A DNA stretch of 22,475 nt, taken from the IMG/VR virus record IMGVR_UViG_3300013099_000098, positions 1 to 22,475 of that record. The stretch is one strand, 5' to 3'. The DNA comes from a virus. Each line of letters opens with the position of its first letter. Positions within the stretch are counted from its first letter, which is position 1. The notes below the pieces were generated by a model that saw nothing but the letters and a program-made list of their open reading frames with translations, made no database searches and was not told the DNA's origin. Below, in pieces: positions 21,501-22,475 of the stretch. Both the position numbers and the translations under genes were made by a program.

Positions 21501-22237
21501 CATCATCCGTTGATCCATCGGAATGTGGAATTAGTCCTAGTCCAACATCCGATGCATTAACAGGAACACCGAGTGCATGGACCTTTAGTACCATGGCTGC
21601 TCCGTTATTAGAATTAGTGTATGCTTCGTACGACGAAGTTGATCCACCTACTGTAACATCGCCAATTGACGATTCAACAGCGGTTAATTCAGAAACAGAT
21701 ATATACTTGCAATTTGATCAAACTGTTACACTAAGGAGCACAGCGGGCGCAAGTGTTTATTTACACAAGACTTCAGATGATTCCTTAGTGCAACAATTTG
21801 ACCCATGGAGGACTTTTGCGTCTGACGGAGTTTATGAAATAATTACTGTTTCGGATCTTGATGAAGATACAGGTACCGGAACAACTATAAAAATAAATCC
21901 AACCGACGATATGGAAATTGGTACGGCGTATTATTTGTTAGTTGACGCCGATTTAGTAACTAATTCTTGTGGATATGGCAACGCTGCCGTAACCGATAAA
22001 ACTACTTATAACTGGACAACAATCGGCCAGGCGTTTGTTGAATCGCTTGTCCCCGATACGCACGATGGCAATCCTTACGAAGATCCGGATGTTGTGCAAA
22101 CACCAACGGAGCTTGTTATTACATACGATAGATTGGTAGCATTAAATACTGGTGCCCTAGTCATATATGATTCCACAGATAGTGTTGTGGCAACATACGA
22201 TGCTATGGATTCTGAAGTAACAAGCTTAGATATATAG
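18497..22237 (+). CDS. Tail tip / host-specificity (J-like) protein with FN3 and Ig-like repeats, ending at an in-frame amber
   Basis: A 1246-aa protein. Residues about 1-460 form the hub part (VLYGDAYFSGNLVW, GDVLYDYMTNTVYGAGIPAA, TASVRFQNTDIIDKTDKVTI), as in J-like central tail tip proteins. Residues about 672-765 are an FN3 domain (DAPTGCSGYPTSDTAITVNW then YRIRAVN). Four Ig-like repeats of SbsA/Big_5 appearance follow (about 784-898, 914-1033, 1040-1175 and 1185 on). The first three end in a W/F strand: AWYFDTT, AWTFSTM, YNWTT. The fourth breaks off at TAG 22235-22237 after SEVTSLDI, yet the same frame stays open past the stop and supplies the missing strands, ending DWDFWTTG. AGGAG precedes the ATG. 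The protein would bind the host and trigger DNA release. Confidence 0.85.
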   Translation: MSFFGAALSWLGGDSTSATITKIALINYTASLINDNTKSDSIDAEDPGVRIQLDASVDNTFPVLYGDAYFSGNLVWAERSNDLKTMTYVLALAESNDDNLLSTGSAHTYTVGDIYMDGNRITFEGDGYTVAKTTDSNGNDDESMAGLIEVYVYKNNLGISGTGGYIYNTVGQASNFIADDTLLAAVVVTYNRSAGTAELPVMTFNIDSGQTLPGDVLYDYMTNTVYGAGIPAAEVDTTSLAALNTYGSTGFSYDDLVPSAQTGIIGINGLVDVTKPVMSNMEDLCTSVNAWLVYDSHTGLWGVKINQAEASSVSFTDYNIIGDITVTGTSLTQIDNTASVRFQNTDIIDKTDKVTITIDPGDLYDYEPESTSFIELPYCNKQVVAIKIGLVALKQARVDKVITFKTDYSYMQVEAGAVIDITSSVFGYTNKLFRVMNVTETESQDGIEIEFSCIEYDADVYAYDINEYAIVTDDGLLTPGAIGTPNTPTVDDYSETNQPHVDINAVVPSGIVDRMEFWVTYDTTVTPDSSREYSLVGNTRATNSALYTENDDVVLYFNSTSTRDFYVKVRGGNAVTVGPFSAISGLIEYVPVVAADTADAGTPGFSLQDLATQLALSYLLGLLDDLIDGSITDTIGDAIAANDLDGIASTLPTDPDFVQDMDDALNALAPPTTVPDAPTGCSGYPTSDTAITVNWTDNATDEDSYVLERSLDGLVFADLVTLVKNTVSYNDTSVVAETSYWYRIRAVNIVGNSSRCTTDEIETPAAGVIPPIPSDDRPGDGNYSQPLILVAQQPQSNANNVSELGSVYIQYRSNVYELFSALTKGTTESARIYSSDGTLIETKAASTFVIDNDWVEIPFATRALGTDYYILMDEGCITYCDEFSPEFIVPTAWYFDTTITTKPAETAPVADALPTYSNTITGYTPAGVDICPDKLYINFEIDYIEVGSTAGVSIWDDSDDSLIHAFDETDMEIAGGCGNQLQVNDVAQYLTPGVDCYVTVIASSVDPSECGISPSPTSDALTGTPSAWTFSTMAAPLLELVYASYDEVDPPTVTSPIDDSTAVNSETDIYLQFDQTVTLRSTAGASVYLHKTSDDSLVQQFDPWRTFASDGVYEIITVSDLDEDTGTGTTIKINPTDDMEIGTAYYLLVDADLVTNSCGYGNAAVTDKTTYNWTTIGQAFVESLVPDTHDGNPYEDPDVVQTPTELVITYDRLVALNTGALVIYDSTDSVVATYDAMDSEVTSLDI

Positions 22238-22246
22238 GAAAATATA

Positions 22247-22475
22247 ATGGTAACAAAAACTGAAATAACAATAGATATTAGCGCACTGTCGCTCGACCCA
22301 AATGCATATTATTATGTTCAAGTTGATGAGGGCTTTTGCCTTGCTGAAGACGGTGGCGTTGGAATGCCCGGCGCAGACACCGCTGCAATAGAAGACCAAG
22401 ATTGGGACTTTTGGACGACTGGTAATTTCGATCATACAATTGTCGCTCCGCTAGATGGAATTAGTTCGGGGGCTG
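22247..22475 (+). CDS. Continuation of the tail-tip frame after an amber codon (partial)
   Basis: The reading frame is the same as that of the 18497 gene and continues past TAG 22235-22237 through the end of the window without another stop. From ATG 22247 it reads MVTKTEITIDISALSLDPNA, YYYVQVDEGFCLAEDGG, then DWDFWTTG near 22412-22428, then starts a new segment (TIVAPLDGISSGA). AGGA at 22236-22239, seven bases before the ATG, could allow separate initiation. It is either the C-terminal part of one protein made by readthrough, a second polypeptide, or the result of a mutation or sequence error. Confidence 0.6.
   Translation, partial: MVTKTEITIDISALSLDPNAYYYVQVDEGFCLAEDGGVGMPGADTAAIEDQDWDFWTTGNFDHTIVAPLDGISSGA

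Noticed and set aside
22235-22237. Genome-wide TAG recoding (alternative genetic code)
   Set aside because: TAG is a clear natural stop at 14220-14222, where the next gene starts overlapping in another frame, and probably at 1791-1793. A genome-wide reassignment is therefore unlikely; local readthrough or mutation is preferred.
1-22475. CRISPR array, insertion sequence, attachment site or tRNA
   Set aside because: No regularly spaced repeats, transposase, integrase or tRNA cloverleaf was seen on either strand.

Overview
This window looks like the late half of a tailed bacteriophage genome, most likely a siphovirus. It holds a packaging, head and tail cassette in classical order, with a tape-measure gene and a tail-chaperone -1 frameshift. 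There is no tail sheath gene, no integrase, no tRNA and no host-like metabolic gene. The host cannot be named from the sequence. Good Shine-Dalgarno sites, two sigma70-type promoters and rho-independent terminators point to a bacterium, and the AT-leaning composition and acidic virion proteins would fit an aquatic or marine phage (inference).

Layout. Positions 1-1173: end of a virion gene cluster (partial gene, tail-appendage-like protein, tiny coupled ORF, two small one-helix membrane proteins that may be lysis related), closed by a terminator. 1404-1793: a stand-alone protein with a DNA-binding repeat. 1799-2974: a leftward operon of four small genes (coiled-coil protein, 60-aa protein, exported protein, one-helix membrane protein) with its own promoter, palindromic operator and terminator. 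2906-4025: a 1.1 kb stretch without a convincing gene but rich in hairpins, including a candidate small RNA of about 109 nt. 4026-7167: a rightward operon with an endonuclease VII-like HNH protein and two proteins carrying repeats that resemble the IENR1/NUMOD DNA-binding modules of homing endonucleases. 7237-8035: small genes plus a probable small terminase. 8077-13973: canonical promoter, large terminase, portal, scaffold, major capsid protein, connector, tail terminator, tail tube. 13983-22475: hairpin and promoter, tail chaperones G and GT, an HK97 gp10-like protein, tape measure, distal tail proteins, and a large tail-tip protein with FN3 and Ig-like repeats. The last repeat is cut by an in-frame amber codon.

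Regulation. A motif of the form CGAG-(0-1 nt)-YATAAATA occurs before the candidate small RNA, before the endonuclease operon and before the packaging cluster, with a looser copy before the tail-chaperone block. It resembles the T4 late promoter core TATAAATA. If it works like the T4 element, the predicted starts fall just before a Shine-Dalgarno site, at the first base of an RNA stem, or almost at a start codon. This suggests a phage-controlled late regulon. The factor that would read it is not in this window.

Most worth a second look: the YATAAATA regulon with its small RNA, the nuclease-less repeat proteins next to an endonuclease VII homologue, and the amber codon that splits one Ig-like domain of the tail-tip protein while the frame stays open beyond it.
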